A stretch of 64,000 nucleotides of DNA from Spirosoma oryzae (GTDB taxonomy: Bacteria > Bacteroidota > Bacteroidia > Cytophagales > Spirosomataceae), in NCBI RefSeq assembly GCF_003002825.1, contig NZ_PVTE01000003.1:1-64000 (forward strand), in the 5' to 3' direction. The notes beneath the pieces are model-generated. The model was not told the DNA's origin, searched no databases, and worked only from the letters and a program-made list of their open reading frames with translations. Both the position numbers and the translations under genes were made by a program. Position 1 is the first letter of the stretch; each line of letters opens with the position of its first letter. Of this stretch, positions 62,228-64,000 are shown piece after piece.

Positions 62228-62671
62228 TCATTCATACCCAGCAAGCTGCATAAATTGAGCGTACAGATCGTCGGCGGCTTGCTGAACGGCCAGGCGGCTC
62301 GTCAAAATGGGAATCCAGAACGGCGTTAATGGGTTGACGTGCCAGGCCGGGGTAAAATCGTGATCGAGTTTGATCTGTAGTAAACACTCATCGGCATCCG
62401 CCGTCAGACAGTCGAATGCCAGACTGGCATCCTGAAACAGAAGCCGGGGTAACCGCGTGTGCGGCTGTCCCATCTGCCGAAGCCAGCCAACGAGTTGGTC
62501 GAGTTCATCGGTACGCAAGGTGGCTCCCAGCGCAACGGAGCGGTGTCGCTGCCAGCCCGACCGTACGGCCAGCTCAAGCAGGGATGGCCGGTGCCGCTCT
62601 GTCGACAGACGGCTGGGCTGCACAGCGAGCAATTGCAACTCAAAAAAACTTTGGTTACCCGTCAGAATCAT
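62228..62671 (-). CDS. WapI-like small protein, paralogue A
   Basis: The 147-residue protein shares a layout with the next gene: N-terminal FELQLLAVQPSRLS, a middle helix TDELDQLVGWLRQM, and a C-terminal DFTPAWHVNPLTPFWIPIL. This ends in a helix (LAVQQAADDLYAQFMQL). The layout recalls WapI-type immunity proteins (DUF6228-like), but no toxin gene is nearby and the match is only structural memory. It has no signal peptide. Confidence 0.6.
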   Translation of the reverse strand: MILTGNQSFFELQLLAVQPSRLSTERHRPSLLELAVRSGWQRHRSVALGATLRTDELDQLVGWLRQMGQPHTRLPRLLFQDASLAFDCLTADADECLLQIKLDHDFTPAWHVNPLTPFWIPILTSRLAVQQAADDLYAQFMQLAGYE

Positions 62672-62691
62672 AGCGTCAGTTTATACAACAC

Positions 62692-62730
62692 AAAGCCCGG
62701 CTCTGCACGTGGCGAAGCCGGGCTTTTATT
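62692..62730. terminator. hairpin with T-rich tail between the WapI-like genes
   Basis: AAAGCCCGGCT (62692-62702) pairs with AGCCGGGCTTT (62716-62726), followed on the plus strand by TATTT. On the minus strand it lies between the two genes and likely ends transcription of the 62780 gene. Confidence 0.7.
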
Positions 62731-62779
62731 TAGGATGCGCCACACGAAGTATGTACGCTAATTAGGTCATTTTCGTTGC

Positions 62780-63211
62780 TTACCGCTCCGGATATGTAGC
62801 CAGTTGCGTAGAAAGCTCTTGAATGGCTTCCTGCAATTGCTTGTGACTAAGCAGCATGTCCATTTCCAGCGGAAAATCCGGGTATGGATGCCAAGCGGGG
62901 GTTATTGACTGACTAAACTGAAAGTGCAGCCGGTACTGATCATTCGGAAGCGCAACACCATCGACCGCCAGACCCGGACTGGCAAACGACATCGACGCCC
63001 GGTTGGCTGCTTTCGACCAGAGCGATTTCATCACGTTGACCAGTCGGCGCACTTCCCAGGTGTGCATCGGCGCAGCCTGCGTATCGCGCTGTTGCCGCCA
63101 CATCGTAGAGATATTGCAGGAGAGGCTATTGCGCTCACGCCAGTTGGCCGTCTGCGCGGTATAACCGTTGATCGACAGTTCGAATGAGCTAGTGGACGAG
63201 TTGAGTTTCAT
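62780..63211 (-). CDS. WapI-like small protein, paralogue B
   Basis: The 143-residue protein starts MKLNSSTSSFELSINGYTAQ. It shares with paralogue A the FEL start, a central helix (MHTWEVRRLVNVMKSLWSKA) and the motif SITPAWHPYPDFPLEMDML, with a final helix KQLQEAIQELSTQLATY. Divergence is considerable, so duplication is old. The layout resembles the WapI immunity family. No signal peptide is present, so it is cytosolic. A terminator lies between the two genes, so each is its own transcription unit. Confidence 0.65.
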   Translation of the reverse strand: MKLNSSTSSFELSINGYTAQTANWRERNSLSCNISTMWRQQRDTQAAPMHTWEVRRLVNVMKSLWSKAANRASMSFASPGLAVDGVALPNDQYRLHFQFSQSITPAWHPYPDFPLEMDMLLSHKQLQEAIQELSTQLATYPER

Positions 63212-63382
63212 GATGACGATTTGGAGGTGCCCGTATTATCTACCAAACAAATATAGTAATCGATTGTTTAGCGACCAACTAAAAAGCTACGTAATTGCTT
63301 CATTGTCAATTAGTAGTCCATAAAAACTTACCGAGTGGGCTGGCCGACTGATTTGATAACATCCCCGGCTGGGTTGTTTCCT

Positions 63383-63390
63383 TATCTTTG
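63383..63390 (+). promoter_or_regulatory. -7 box TATCTTTG before the last gene
   Basis: TATCTTTG matches TAnnTTTG and ends 32 bases before the ATG at 63423. No good -33 element at the usual distance is seen. Confidence 0.5.
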
Positions 63391-63422
63391 CGGGCAAAAC
63401 TGGAATTTAACCTAGCAAGTAC

Positions 63423-64000
63423 ATGGCAACAGTGCTCATCATTGGAGCAGGCGGTGTCGGTAGTGTTGTGGCGCACAAATGCGCCATGAACAGCGACGTA
63501 TTTACCAACATCATTCTGGCAAGTCGCACGAAAGCAAAGTGCGACCGCATTGCCGCCGAAATTAAGGAATTACACGGCGTTACGATTCAGACGGCGCAGG
63601 TCGATGCCGACGTCGTGTCGGAGACGGTAGCCCTGATTCGGTCGTGCAACCCCAAACTCGTTATCAACGTTGCCCTTCCCTACCAGGATCTGCCGATCAT
63701 GGACGCCTGTCTGGAAGCCGGTGTTCATTACATGGACACGGCCAACTACGAGCCCAAAGACGTTGCCAAATTTGAGTACAGCTGGCAGTGGGCGTACAGG
63801 GAGCGCTTTGAACAGGCGGGTCTGATGGCTCTGCTCGGCTGCGGCTTCGACCCCGGCGCGACGCAGGTGTTTACGGCCTACGCCAACAAGCACTACTTCG
63901 ACCGGATGGACTACCTCGACATCGTCGATTGTAACGCCGGTAACCACGGAAAGGCATTCGCCACCAACTTCAACCCCGAGATCAACATCCGCGAGATTAC
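63423..64000 (+). CDS. saccharopine dehydrogenase-like (carboxynorspermidine synthase-like) enzyme, 5' part
   Basis: The gene runs off the window at 64000; 192 codons are visible. It begins MATVLIIGAGGVGSVVAHKC, a Rossmann motif GxGGVG. It continues SRTKAKCDRIAAEIK, PKLVINVALPYQDLPIMDAC, GVHYMDTANYEP and LMALLGCGFDPGATQVFTAY. This order is that of saccharopine dehydrogenase-like proteins; the form with CGFDPG and DCNAGNHGKAF fits carboxynorspermidine synthase, which reductively couples aspartate semialdehyde and a diamine using NADPH. The alternative is lysine/saccharopine metabolism. A TATCTTTG promoter box precedes it. Confidence 0.9.
   Translation, partial: MATVLIIGAGGVGSVVAHKCAMNSDVFTNIILASRTKAKCDRIAAEIKELHGVTIQTAQVDADVVSETVALIRSCNPKLVINVALPYQDLPIMDACLEAGVHYMDTANYEPKDVAKFEYSWQWAYRERFEQAGLMALLGCGFDPGATQVFTAYANKHYFDRMDYLDIVDCNAGNHGKAFATNFNPEINIREI

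Overview
The window reads as chromosomal DNA of a Bacteroidota member, most likely a Cytophagales/Spirosoma-like soil or water bacterium. The evidence is a type IX secretion (T9SS) sorting domain, TAnnTTTG-type promoter boxes, many secreted glycoside hydrolases, AraC and WYL regulators, FN3 surface proteins and a moderately high GC content. No rRNA, complete tRNA, prophage or transposase gene was recognised. All assignments come from reading the sequence; no database search was run.

Layout. (1) 1-2760: a low-GC stretch of small same-strand ORFs separated by a roughly 120-bp repeated element whose paired R and L boxes look like integron attC sites; no integrase is in view. (2) 2766-6183: small core genes (Lys/Ala-rich secreted protein, GAF protein, TonB-C-like protein, methionine aminopeptidase, PhyH dioxygenase). 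(3) 6349-18001: a carbohydrate locus with two AraC regulators, GH127, a GH5-like enzyme, an SDR, a DUF1593 protein, GH16, GH43 and an MFS transporter. (4) 18199-28102: an accessory region with an intact WYL regulator, a decayed two-repeat CRISPR relic, a broken WYL gene, a 600-bp noncoding stretch with tRNA-like hairpins, a slipin-RtcB RNA-repair pair, a terminator, and a 9-repeat CRISPR array that shares the relic's repeat and carries internally duplicated spacers. No cas gene is visible.

(5) 28117-42533: five minus-strand genes for a large cell-envelope system: outer-membrane barrel, a 2135-residue TANFOR-like giant, an FN3 protein, an 11-FN3 T9SS cargo protein and a small lipoprotein. (6) 42925-49039: lipoprotein, SMP-30-like propeller, OmpR/histidine kinase pair, small unknown ORFs, serine hydrolase. 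(7) 49177-59961: minus-strand S9 peptidase, OmpA-like protein, PMT-like glycosyltransferase, a TPR histidine kinase/LuxR regulator/lipoprotein operon and a subtilisin. (8) 60075-64000: aminopeptidase P, TetR regulator, two paralogous WapI-like small proteins, and the start of a saccharopine-dehydrogenase-like (carboxynorspermidine synthase-like) gene that leaves the window.

The strongest candidates for something undescribed are the attC-like cassette array at the left edge, the structured RNA in front of slipin-RtcB lying between two CRISPR loci of one repeat family, and the giant-protein/barrel/FN3 operon.
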